DNA of 64,000 nucleotides from positions 124,001 through 188,000 of the forward strand of contig NZ_BSFN01000006.1 of the NCBI RefSeq assembly GCF_027922365.1, given 5' to 3'. The DNA is from Pseudomonas turukhanskensis (GTDB taxonomy: Bacteria; Pseudomonadota; Gammaproteobacteria; Pseudomonadales; Pseudomonadaceae). Under the pieces are notes generated by a model. That model was given only the letters and a program-made list of their open reading frames with translations, did no database searches and was not told the origin of the DNA. Shown piece after piece: positions 18,972 through 26,479 of this stretch (positions are counted from its first letter, which is position 1; the number at the start of each line of letters is the position of its first letter). A program made the position numbers and the translations under genes.

Positions 18972-19694
18972 TCAGCGATTCGCGAGAGTGGCGCTGGCCA
19001 AACCGGGAAAGTCTGTAATCAGGCTGTCCACGCCAAAGTCGGCGAGCCGGCGCATCAGCGCCGGTTCGTTGACCGTCCACACCGATACATGCAGCCCTTG
19101 CTTCTGCGCTTTGAGCAGACGTTCGGGGGTGCACAGCGTCCAGTTCAACGCCAAAAGGGTACAGCCGTAGTTCTGCGCCACTTTCAGTGGGTCGAGCCAG
19201 GCGTACTCGGCCACCAGGCCGCGGGCCAGGTCCGGCGTCAGGCGCACCAGCGCGCGCAACACTTCGCGCGAGCTTGAGGTGACCGTCACCTTGTCCAACA
19301 GGTTGTATTCCTCGGCCAACGCACGAATGGCCAGCACGGTACGCGCAGCACGTACCCGCGAGGCGCTTTTCACTTCCAACTGCCAGTGCTCGAAATCGCA
19401 TTTCTCGAAGAGCTCCGCCAGGCGCGGAATGGGCGTGGGTTGCACCGCACCCGGGCCGCCTTTGCGGGCGTCGTAGGTCACCAGTTCGGCGGCGTCATGC
19501 TCCACCACCTTGCCGCGGTGGCCGGTGGTGCGTTTGAGGGTTGGGTCGTGGATCACCATCAGCTCGCCATCGCGGGACAGATGCAGATCCAGTTCGCAGC
19601 GGCGCACGCCGTGCTTGAGGCACTGCTGGAAGCTGGCGAGGGTGTTTTCCGGTGCTTCGCCCTTGGCGCCGCGGTGGCCGTAGATCAGGGTCAC
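18972..19694 (-). CDS. Glycerophosphodiester phosphodiesterase
   Basis: 240 residues, GDPD TIM barrel without a signal peptide, so a cytosolic UgpQ-like enzyme releasing glycerol 3-phosphate from glycerophosphodiesters. Catalytic motifs are present: YGHRGAKGEAPENT (general acid/base His), CELDLHLSRDGELMVIHDPTLKRTT (metal Glu/Asp and second His), and VSVWTVNEPALMRRLADFGVD near the end. The start is GTG 19694 with GGAG eight bases upstream. It converges on sthA and leads a three-gene minus-strand group only loosely: the two genes upstream on this strand (19719 and 20077) are close enough to be co-transcribed with it. Confidence 0.93.
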   Translation of the reverse strand: MTLIYGHRGAKGEAPENTLASFQQCLKHGVRRCELDLHLSRDGELMVIHDPTLKRTTGHRGKVVEHDAAELVTYDARKGGPGAVQPTPIPRLAELFEKCDFEHWQLEVKSASRVRAARTVLAIRALAEEYNLLDKVTVTSSSREVLRALVRLTPDLARGLVAEYAWLDPLKVAQNYGCTLLALNWTLCTPERLLKAQKQGLHVSVWTVNEPALMRRLADFGVDSLITDFPGLASATLANR

Positions 19695-19718
19695 GGTTGC
19701 TCCTTGCTGGGGTTGTGC

Positions 19719-20045
19719 TTAGTTGGAAGCGGGTGGGGTGGCGGCGGGCGCCGGTTGGGCGGCACGCGGCTGAAAGTGGCGAACGGCGTCGACCACATGG
19801 GTGTTTTCGAAATACACGCTGAAATCGCGGTAGTCCCAGCGGGTGATCGGCGGATTACCGACCGGCTTGTGTTCTTCGTCCGGCAGGCCGAACTGGTCGA
19901 GCACGCTGCGCTGCAACTGGCCGCGCACCGGCAGCGGCGTATTGCTCGCACCTTGCTCGCCAAGGGGAATTTCAAGGGTGTCAGCGTGTGCTGCCAGGGG
20001 CAGTAGGCCAAGCAGCAGGCTTAACAACAGAGTAGGGCTGTGCAT
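19719..20045 (-). CDS. Small periplasmic protein of unknown function
   Basis: 108 residues with a signal peptide (MHSPTLLLSLLLGLLPLAAHA). The mature part has PVRGQLQRSVLDQFGLPDEE and ITRWDYRDFSVYFENTHVVD, a pattern reminiscent of BamE/SmpA-like small domains (a QV..GLP..W.Y....V.F.. order), then a Pro/Ala-rich tail. I do not recognise a named gene. It lies between the PilZ gene and the phosphodiesterase gene, 24 bases from the latter, so co-expression is likely. The fold comparison is only by eye. Confidence 0.7.
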   Translation of the reverse strand: MHSPTLLLSLLLGLLPLAAHADTLEIPLGEQGASNTPLPVRGQLQRSVLDQFGLPDEEHKPVGNPPITRWDYRDFSVYFENTHVVDAVRHFQPRAAQPAPAATPPASN

Positions 20046-20076
20046 TTAGGGTCTTCTTCGAAGGGCTACCAGCAGC

Positions 20077-20655
20077 TTAGTCGCTGGATGTTTCTCGGGC
20101 CTGGCGACGTTCCATCGCCTGCTTTTGCAGAATATGCCGGGCCAGCAATTGCCGCTGTGCGTCGGTCAACGCTTCGAACTCGGTGCCAATCTCGAACTGG
20201 CCGTTTTCCTGTTGGCGGCAATGCACCACCTGGCCGCGCAACAGCAAGCCGAGCGCCTGGGGCATCAGCACCATCTTGATGGCCAGATGGCTATCCACGG
20301 CAACGGCCTGGGGGTGTTCGAAACTCACGCCGCCCTCGGACAACGTCACCCGTTTTGGCGCGCCGACTTCGCGTACCAGGTTCTGCGCCAGCGCTTGCCC
20401 CAGTAAGTCGATACGCTTGTTCACCACCTTCAGGTAGCTGGCCAGCGTGCGATCACGCTCGCCGATATGGCGCAGCAAATGTTGCGATTCGAAGTCTGAA
20501 AGGTGCAGATCGCTGAGCAGATTGAACAGCGGGGAGTCGTCGTGCAGGGCTTCGCTGGCCACCGCTTCGGCGCCTGACAGAAGGCTGAATTCCAGTGCGA
20601 TCGTATCGTTGATGCGATAGTATTCGCGGCGATCACTTGCATCGTTAGACGTCAT
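20077..20655 (-). CDS. PilZ-domain protein (candidate c-di-GMP receptor)
   Basis: 192 residues from ATG 20655 (MTSNDASDRREYYR); a 15-residue upstream extension is unlikely. The RxxxR half of the c-di-GMP site is at residues 10-14 (REYYR). The second half, normally (D/N)xSxxG, reads TLSEGG at 104-109, so the acidic/Asn position is Thr. About 90 mostly helical residues separate the two halves, more than in a minimal PilZ domain. The position next to lolCDE matches a known Pseudomonas PilZ protein. Binding is plausible but cannot be decided from sequence. Confidence 0.8.
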   Translation of the reverse strand: MTSNDASDRREYYRINDTIALEFSLLSGAEAVASEALHDDSPLFNLLSDLHLSDFESQHLLRHIGERDRTLASYLKVVNKRIDLLGQALAQNLVREVGAPKRVTLSEGGVSFEHPQAVAVDSHLAIKMVLMPQALGLLLRGQVVHCRQQENGQFEIGTEFEALTDAQRQLLARHILQKQAMERRQARETSSD

Positions 20656-20810
20656 GGCGAACCCATGGCAGCGGTGGTTGTCAGAGCCAGAGCTCCGCAC
20701 AGTGTGTCAGAAGTGTAAGGCCGCAAGCCGAGCCTCGCCACTGTTGCCTAATCACTGTTGGACTGTGTACAGCAGGATGCCCCTTCCTTCGCAGCGAATA
20801 CTCTCCTTCT

Positions 20811-22061
20811 ATGTTCAGACCGCTGTCCGTTTTTATCGGTGCACGTTATACCCGTGCCAAACGCCGAAACCACTTTGTTTCGTTCATCTCCCTGACCTCG
20901 ATGATTGGCCTCGCCCTGGGCGTGGTGGTGATGATCGTGGTACTGTCGGTGATGAATGGCTTCGACTATGAAATGCGCACCCGCGTGCTGGGCATGGTGC
21001 CCCATGCCACCGTGGAGGCTTACGAGCCTATCAGCGACTGGCACGCCATGGCCGACAAGGTGCTCAAGCACCGCCAGGTGGTGGCGGTTGCGCCTTTTAG
21101 CCAGATGCAAGGGTTGCTGACCAACGATGGCAAGGTGCAGAAGGTGTTGATCAACGCCGTCGACCCAGCGGAAGAGGCCAAGGTCTCGATCATCGACAAA
21201 TTCTTCCTGCAAGGCAGCCTGGCCGACCTCAAGCAGGGCGAGTTTGCCTTGCTTATCGGCGACAAGGCGGCCACCAAGCTCGGCGTGAAGGTGGGCGATA
21301 AGGTCACCTTTGTGGCCCCGGATGTGACGGTCACCCCCGCCGGCCTGTTTCCGCGCCTTAAACGCTTTACCGTAGCCGGCATCTTTCACGTCGGCGCCGG
21401 GGAAATCGACGGCTATATGGCCCTGGCCAATATCCACGACGTCGGCCGCCTGCACCGCTGGAAGCCCAACCAGGTGCAGGGCCTGCGTTTGAAGTTCGAC
21501 GATCTGTTCCAGGCCCCGCGGGTTGCTTGGGAGATCGCCGGGCAGTTGGGTGATCGCAACTATGTCGCCCGCGACTGGACCCGCTCGCAAGGTAACCTCT
21601 ACCAGGCCATCCGCATGGAGAAATCCATGATCGGCCTGTTGCTGCTGCTAATTATCGCGGTAGCAGCGTTCAACATCATTTCCACCCTGGTGATGGTGGT
21701 GACCGACAAGAAAGGTGATATCGCCATTCTGCGTACCCTGGGCTCAACGCCCGGGCAGATCATGCGCATATTCATGGTGCAGGGCACCGTGATTGGCGTG
21801 GTCGGTACCCTCATCGGCGCCGTGCTGGGCATTATTGCCGCGCTCAATATCAGCAGCTGGATCGCCGGTATCGAGAAACTGTTGGGGTTCAAGTTCCTCA
21901 ATGCCGATGTCTATTTCATCGACTACCTGCCTTCGCAATTGATGGCCCAGGACGTGCTGCAGGTGTGCGGCGCGGCCTTGTTGCTGAGTTTCCTCGCCAC
22001 TCTTTACCCGGCCTGGCGCGCGGCGCGCACCCAGCCTGCGGAGGCCCTGCGTTATGAGTAA
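20811..22061 (+). CDS. lolC: Lipoprotein-releasing ABC transporter membrane subunit LolC
   Basis: 416 residues, inner-membrane subunit of LolCDE, which extracts outer-membrane lipoproteins and hands them to LolA. The N-terminal [21 protein letters not shown] is followed by TM1 (about 25-45). A large periplasmic domain (to about 265) precedes three C-terminal membrane segments: [40 protein letters not shown] and [14 protein letters not shown]. The conserved terminal QPAEALRYE is present. lolD overlaps its end by 8 bases. Confidence 0.95.
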   Translation: MFRPLSVFIGARYTRAKRRNHFVSFISLTSMIGLALGVVVMIVVLSVMNGFDYEMRTRVLGMVPHATVEAYEPISDWHAMADKVLKHRQVVAVAPFSQMQGLLTNDGKVQKVLINAVDPAEEAKVSIIDKFFLQGSLADLKQGEFALLIGDKAATKLGVKVGDKVTFVAPDVTVTPAGLFPRLKRFTVAGIFHVGAGEIDGYMALANIHDVGRLHRWKPNQVQGLRLKFDDLFQAPRVAWEIAGQLGDRNYVARDWTRSQGNLYQAIRMEKSMIGLLLLLIIAVAAFNIISTLVMVVTDKKGDIAILRTLGSTPGQIMRIFMVQGTVIGVVGTLIGAVLGIIAALNISSWIAGIEKLLGFKFLNADVYFIDYLPSQLMAQDVLQVCGAALLLSFLATLYPAWRAARTQPAEALRYE

Positions 22062-22761
22062 TGTCGCCATGCAAACCACATCCAATAAAGCCGTGCTGAG
22101 CTGCCGCAACCTGGGCAAAAGCTACGACGAGGGCCCGCAATCGGTGGTCGTGCTGTCCGGCCTGCAGCTGGAACTGCACCCCGGCGAGCGCGTGGCCATT
22201 GTCGGCAGCTCCGGCTCGGGCAAAAGCACGTTGCTGAATATGCTCGGCGGCCTCGACACCCCGAGCACCGGCAGCGTCTGGCTGGCCGGTGAAGAACTGT
22301 CCGCCTTGAGCGAGAAAAAGCGCGGCCTGCTGCGTAACCGGGCGCTGGGCTTCGTATACCAGTTCCACCACTTGCTGCCGGAATTCACCGCGCTGGAAAA
22401 CGTGTGCATGCCGCTGTTGATCGGCAAGGTCGGCATTCCCGAAGCACGCGAGCGCGCAACCAGGCTGCTCACCCGTGTGGGCCTGGGCCACCGCTTGGCG
22501 CACAAACCGGCCGAGCTTTCCGGCGGCGAGCGTCAGCGTGTGGCAATTGCCCGGGCGCTGGTCAACAACCCTGGCCTGGTGCTGCTTGATGAGCCCACCG
22601 GCAACCTCGACCACCACACCGCCCAAGGCATTCAAGACCTGATGCTGGAGCTGAGCCGCGACTCCAAAACCGCCTTTCTGGTGGTGACCCACTCTCTGGA
22701 GCTGGCCGAACAAATGGACCGGATCTGGCGTCTGGAAGACGGCAAATTGGTGGCTGTCTGA
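22054..22761 (+). CDS. lolD: Lipoprotein-releasing ABC transporter ATPase LolD
   Basis: 235 residues, the ATPase that powers lipoprotein release with LolC and LolE. Walker [11 protein letters not shown]-loop region [16 protein letters not shown], signature [15 protein letters not shown], Walker [16 protein letters not shown] and the switch His in VVTHS are all in place. It overlaps lolC by 8 bases and lolE by one base (TGATG), so translation of the three is coupled. Confidence 0.97.
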   Translation: MSNVAMQTTSNKAVLSCRNLGKSYDEGPQSVVVLSGLQLELHPGERVAIVGSSGSGKSTLLNMLGGLDTPSTGSVWLAGEELSALSEKKRGLLRNRALGFVYQFHHLLPEFTALENVCMPLLIGKVGIPEARERATRLLTRVGLGHRLAHKPAELSGGERQRVAIARALVNNPGLVLLDEPTGNLDHHTAQGIQDLMLELSRDSKTAFLVVTHSLELAEQMDRIWRLEDGKLVAV

Positions 22762-24005
22762 TGTTCCGCCCGCTCAGCATCTTCATCGGCCTGCGCTACA
22801 CCGGCGCCAAGCGCCGCAACCAGTACATCTCGTTTATTTCCCTGGCCTCGATGATCGGTCTGGCCCTGGGCGTGATGGCGATGATTACTGTGTTGTCGGT
22901 TATGAACGGCTTTCAGCGGGAAATGAGCTCGCGGATTCTCGGCATGGTGCCGCACGCGACCATCACCGGCACGCAGCCTATTTCCGACTGGCGCCAGATC
23001 GCCGCCGAGGCGCGCAAGAACCCGCAGGTAACCGCCGCGGTACCGTTTGCCGAACTCGAGGGCATGCTGTCGTACAAAGGCGTAATGCAGCCGGTACAAA
23101 TCAACGGCATCGACCCGCAGGAAGAAACCAAGGTATCGATCGTTGGCCAGCACATCGTGCAGGGCCGGCTGGACGACCTGAAGCCCGGCGAGTTCGGCGT
23201 GGTGGTGGGTGAGATCACCGCACGGCGTTTTCGTCTGAACGTAGGCGACGTGCTGACCCTGATTATTCCCGAACTGAGCAACGCTGCCGGTGGCATTACC
23301 CCGCGTATGCAGCGCTTGAATGTTGTGGGTGTATTTAAAGTGGGCGCCGAGCTCGATAGCTCGCTCGCGATGATCAACGTGGCCGATGCGGCTCAACTGC
23401 AACGCATGCAAAGCGGCCAGGTACAAAGCGTGCGCCTGGCGCTCAAAGACTTGTACCAGGCGCCGCAGGTGTCGGCCGATGTGGCTAAACAGCTGGGTGA
23501 GGGTTATCGCCCAAGCGACTGGACCCTGACCCAGGGCAGCCTGTTCAGCGCCATGAAAATGGAAAAGACCATGATCGGTCTGCTGCTGTCGCTGATCGTG
23601 GCCGTGGCTGCGTTCAATATCATCGCCACTCTGATCATGGTGGTGGCCGATAAAGGGGCCGATATCGCCATTCTGCGCACCCTCGGCGCCACCCCGGGGC
23701 AAATCATGGCGGTGTTTATGGTGCAGGGCACGGTGATCGGCGTGATCGGCACCGTGGCAGGCGGCTTGCTCGGCGTGCTGCTGGCATTGAATGTCAGCGC
23801 CGTGGTGGGCTGGCTGGAGCGCATCAGCGGGCAGCATATTTTCAGTTCCGATGTGTACTTCGTCAGCAACTTGCCGTCCGACCTGCAAAGCCCGGATGTG
23901 GTGCTGATCTGCACCGTGGCGTTTGTGCTGAGCTTTCTCGCCACGCTTTACCCCTCCTGGCGAGCGGCGCAAATACAGCCGGCCGAAGCGCTGCGCTACG
24001 AGTAA
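22761..24005 (+). CDS. lolE: Lipoprotein-releasing ABC transporter membrane subunit LolE
   Basis: 414 residues, second membrane subunit and clear paralogue of LolC, with the same architecture: FRPLSIFIGLRYTGAKRRNQ, TM1, a periplasmic domain of about 220 residues, then [40 protein letters not shown] and [12 protein letters not shown]. It ends QPAEALRYE like LolC. The start ATG shares its A with the lolD stop. Having two distinct paralogous subunits, rather than a LolF homodimer, is normal in Pseudomonas. Confidence 0.95.
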   Translation: MFRPLSIFIGLRYTGAKRRNQYISFISLASMIGLALGVMAMITVLSVMNGFQREMSSRILGMVPHATITGTQPISDWRQIAAEARKNPQVTAAVPFAELEGMLSYKGVMQPVQINGIDPQEETKVSIVGQHIVQGRLDDLKPGEFGVVVGEITARRFRLNVGDVLTLIIPELSNAAGGITPRMQRLNVVGVFKVGAELDSSLAMINVADAAQLQRMQSGQVQSVRLALKDLYQAPQVSADVAKQLGEGYRPSDWTLTQGSLFSAMKMEKTMIGLLLSLIVAVAAFNIIATLIMVVADKGADIAILRTLGATPGQIMAVFMVQGTVIGVIGTVAGGLLGVLLALNVSAVVGWLERISGQHIFSSDVYFVSNLPSDLQSPDVVLICTVAFVLSFLATLYPSWRAAQIQPAEALRYE

Positions 24006-24029
24006 GTTGCAGCCTTGACGCTGAAACAA

Positions 24030-24058
24030 AAACGCCGCCTGAAAAGGCGGCGTTTTTG
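24030..24058. terminator. Bidirectional terminator between lolE and the 24072 gene
   Basis: AACGCCGCCT / AGGCGGCGTT with a GAAA loop, flanked by A-rich and T-rich tracts, so it can end both converging transcripts. Confidence 0.92.
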
Positions 24059-24071
24059 TTAGAGCTGTGCT

Positions 24072-25430
24072 TTAGAAACTGCTGGTCCCGGTAGTAGGCT
24101 TCGGCCACGAAGTGCCCAGGTATTGCCAATAGTGGTTGTTGCTCTTGTTGGTCGGGAAGTGCCAGTAGCGTTGGTCAGGGCCCAGACGCACCAACTTGAA
24201 ATACTCGATCTCCTTGGTGTAAGGGTTGGCATACCTGTAGGTATCGCCCAATTGGCCCAGGCGGTCGTTTTCGCCCCATGTGCGCATCGGTTGCGTAGCT
24301 TCTTCAAAGCTGGGCAAATCAGTGCCCATATACTGCCAGTACTGGTTGTTACCTTTGTGGGTGGGGAAATACCAATAGCGCTGATCGGGCCCCAAACCCA
24401 CCAGGCGGAAAAACTCAACATCCTTGGTGTATGGATTGTCGTAAACGTAAATCTCGCCAATCTTGCCCTTGCGGTCGTTGCTGCCCCATCTTCCGGTTCC
24501 CAGTACTCGCTGACTGAACGTAATAGCGTCGTCGCGAATGTTGTGAGCGATCATGGTGTTAAAAACCCAAGGCCAGTAGTGGCTCAGGCGTGTGTGAACG
24601 GTTGTGGTCGAGGTTATACCCACCAGCGCGCGCGTTCCGTCCGGCGCCTGATAAAAAATCCCGCTGCCGGTGTCGTCGCTGGTAATCGGTGTGCTAAACC
24701 CATCGCCCGCATCGTTCTGCAGCCCTGCGGTCAGCAACACCATGCTGTTTATTTGTTCATCGCTAAGTTTGCGCTGGGCGAAAAAGTCCAAAGCATCAGC
24801 AGAGAAGAGCGCATTGGAAACGCTCGGGTTGAACCGTTCTGGTTCCAGCTGGCGGTACTTGGGGATTGATCGAAAGATCAGCGGGCGAGCACCTACCGGA
24901 CCGATACGATTGACATACGAGGCGCTGGTGGCAACCTTTCTCGCATCAAAGGTAGGCGCCACGGTGCCGCCATACAGAACCATCGGTGCGCCGATGGTTA
25001 ACGTTTCGTTGCCATCCACCAGCGCCCGCTTTTCTTCTTCATAACTAAGAATGTTTGCACCTGGGCCCAGTGGATCCGATAGATACAGGCTTAGGTTGCC
25101 TAGCTCGGCATGATTGCTGTCAGGTCCGTCGTAATTCACGCCGGTGTAACCCCCGACATAACTTAGGTCTGCGGGAAAGTACAGGCGACTGTAGTCGGTA
25201 GATAGGCAGTCTCGAGCGCTGATGGTTATGCGAGGCGTGAGCCGGATCGCCGCACAGTTCGTCAACTCCGTATAGTCGGTGAACGCAAATCCGGCCCAAT
25301 GCGGTACCTGCCCGTCGGGAATTATGTGGTTGTTGGAGAAGGCATTGGCCTGCTGCAGGCCAGCGGTTACCGCAAGCGCTAGCAGGCTGCGGGCAGCAAA
25401 ACGATTGAGCGACGCGTGCAGCATATTCAT
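24072..25430 (-). CDS. Secreted trypsin-fold pseudoprotease with two C-terminal tandem modules
   Basis: 452 residues from ATG 25430. A signal peptide ends QQANA (about residue 30). Residues ~40-300 have the layout of a chymotrypsin-type (S1) domain, but each catalytic position is changed: the AAHC motif reads ARDC (Asp74 for His, Cys75 likely paired with Cys59), the Asp region reads GNLSLYLSDPL (no Asp at the expected place), and GDSGSG reads DDTGSG (Thr254 for Ser). Residues 314-369 and 384-440 form a tandem ~56-residue module sharing NPYTK, RLGPDQRYW, FPT and YWQY, aromatic-rich and suggestive of carbohydrate or surface binding. It stands alone between two terminators. Function unknown; the fold assignment is by eye. 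Confidence 0.72.
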   Translation of the reverse strand: MNMLHASLNRFAARSLLALAVTAGLQQANAFSNNHIIPDGQVPHWAGFAFTDYTELTNCAAIRLTPRITISARDCLSTDYSRLYFPADLSYVGGYTGVNYDGPDSNHAELGNLSLYLSDPLGPGANILSYEEEKRALVDGNETLTIGAPMVLYGGTVAPTFDARKVATSASYVNRIGPVGARPLIFRSIPKYRQLEPERFNPSVSNALFSADALDFFAQRKLSDEQINSMVLLTAGLQNDAGDGFSTPITSDDTGSGIFYQAPDGTRALVGITSTTTVHTRLSHYWPWVFNTMIAHNIRDDAITFSQRVLGTGRWGSNDRKGKIGEIYVYDNPYTKDVEFFRLVGLGPDQRYWYFPTHKGNNQYWQYMGTDLPSFEEATQPMRTWGENDRLGQLGDTYRYANPYTKEIEYFKLVRLGPDQRYWHFPTNKSNNHYWQYLGTSWPKPTTGTSSF

Positions 25431-25728
25431 ATCGAGTCCGTCCTTATGATGCGCCACGGGTCGATGTGCCGTTCAAGCCACCGCGAGCACGGGCTTGTTC
25501 CGGCGCGATCCAGAAACCCGGGCCAGATAGCCGTCGAGAACGACGGTCGGGAGAGTGTTCTCCACCTGGTCAGTGTCGAGAGACGAGCAGGGCGCTGCTG
25601 TCAGCTCGCACTGCAACGCGGCCCAGCAGGTTCGGCCTGAGGCATCGGAGGGATAAACAACCGCGAGCAGAAATCCAACGCTCTGCGGGTGGAATCGGCG
25701 GCCGGGCCGCCCGCCGATAGCGCCAAAC
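25431..25728. other. Intergenic region upstream of the 24072 gene
   Basis: About 300 bases with no convincing gene; the frames present are short and GC-driven. A small hairpin CCGTCG-AGAA-CGACGG lies at 25531-25546 and a GC-rich palindrome (GGCGGC-CGG-GCCGCC) near 25697-25711. It presumably holds the promoter of the minus-strand gene. Confidence 0.45.
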
Positions 25729-25730
25729 AA

Positions 25731-25755
25731 AAAACGCCGCGTTATGCGGCGTTAC
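25731..25755 (-). terminator. Terminator of the DUF2062 gene
   Basis: On the minus strand AACGCCGC, loop ATAAC, GCGGCGTT is followed by TTTTGTTTG. It lies 25 bases after the stop codon at 25780. Confidence 0.88.
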
Positions 25756-25779
25756 CTGGGCTGGAGTGAGTACGCTGGA

Positions 25780-26349
25780 TCAGCCAGCTAATTTTTCCCG
25801 CCGTCTGGCCTGGCGTTTCTTCCAGCTACTGCGCACCCACCAGCGCCAGTACAGCATGGTCAGCACATAGCCCAAGGCCCCGGCAATCAGCCCGGCCAAT
25901 AACGAGCCCAGTAGAAAGGGCGCCAGAATCGGTTTCCACAACAGTTGAATCAGCTCCCAAGACGGCGCTTCGAAAAAGTGGCTGATACGCGGCCACACGT
26001 TGGTGGTGATCTCCCCGACCGGCACTTGCATCACCCACGAGCCGAGCTTGTAGGTGCAGTAAAACACCGGCGGCATGGTGATGGGATTGGTGAGCCACAC
26101 CAGGCCGACTGAGATCGGCAGGTTGGCGCGCATCGGAATGGCCAAAGAAGCGGCTATCAGCATTTGCAGAGGCAGGGGTATGAAGGCTGCGAACAAGCCG
26201 ACGGCCATGGCGCGCGCAACGGAATGACGATTGAGGTGCCAGAGGTTGGGGTCATGCATCAGCGTGCCGAGAAAGCGCAGTGACTTGTGCTCGCGTATCA
26301 GCTCGGGGTTGGGCATGTAGCGCTTGAACAGGCGGCGCGGCATAGGCAT
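25780..26349 (-). CDS. DUF2062 membrane protein
   Basis: 189 residues. The family signature is complete: LWHLNRHSVARAMAVGLFAAFIP, PLQMLIAASLAI, then NLPISVGLVWLTNPITMPPV and a C-terminal membrane segment (FLLGSLLAGLIAGALGYVLT) with a basic tail RRREKLAG. It is an inner-membrane protein with about three to four membrane segments. Its function is unknown; some relatives are fused to glycosyltransferases. It is transcribed away from comEC, and ATG 26349 or 26343 could be the start. Confidence 0.88.
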   Translation of the reverse strand: MPMPRRLFKRYMPNPELIREHKSLRFLGTLMHDPNLWHLNRHSVARAMAVGLFAAFIPLPLQMLIAASLAIPMRANLPISVGLVWLTNPITMPPVFYCTYKLGSWVMQVPVGEITTNVWPRISHFFEAPSWELIQLLWKPILAPFLLGSLLAGLIAGALGYVLTMLYWRWWVRSSWKKRQARRREKLAG

Positions 26350-26479
26350 CTCTGGCAGGCGGAAAAAGGCGGATTATGCCCCGATTGTTCGGGCGTTATA
26401 CGTTGACTTTGTGACAACAAATAAGCGCGGCCGGTTTGCTCAAAGCGACGTAAGGCGGCGCTTCAAGGAGCAGTAAAGA

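Noticed and set aside
25473-25730. 85-codon minus-strand frame upstream of the pseudoprotease
   Set aside because: It has no ribosome site or recognisable domain and runs through a terminator; likely chance in GC-rich sequence.
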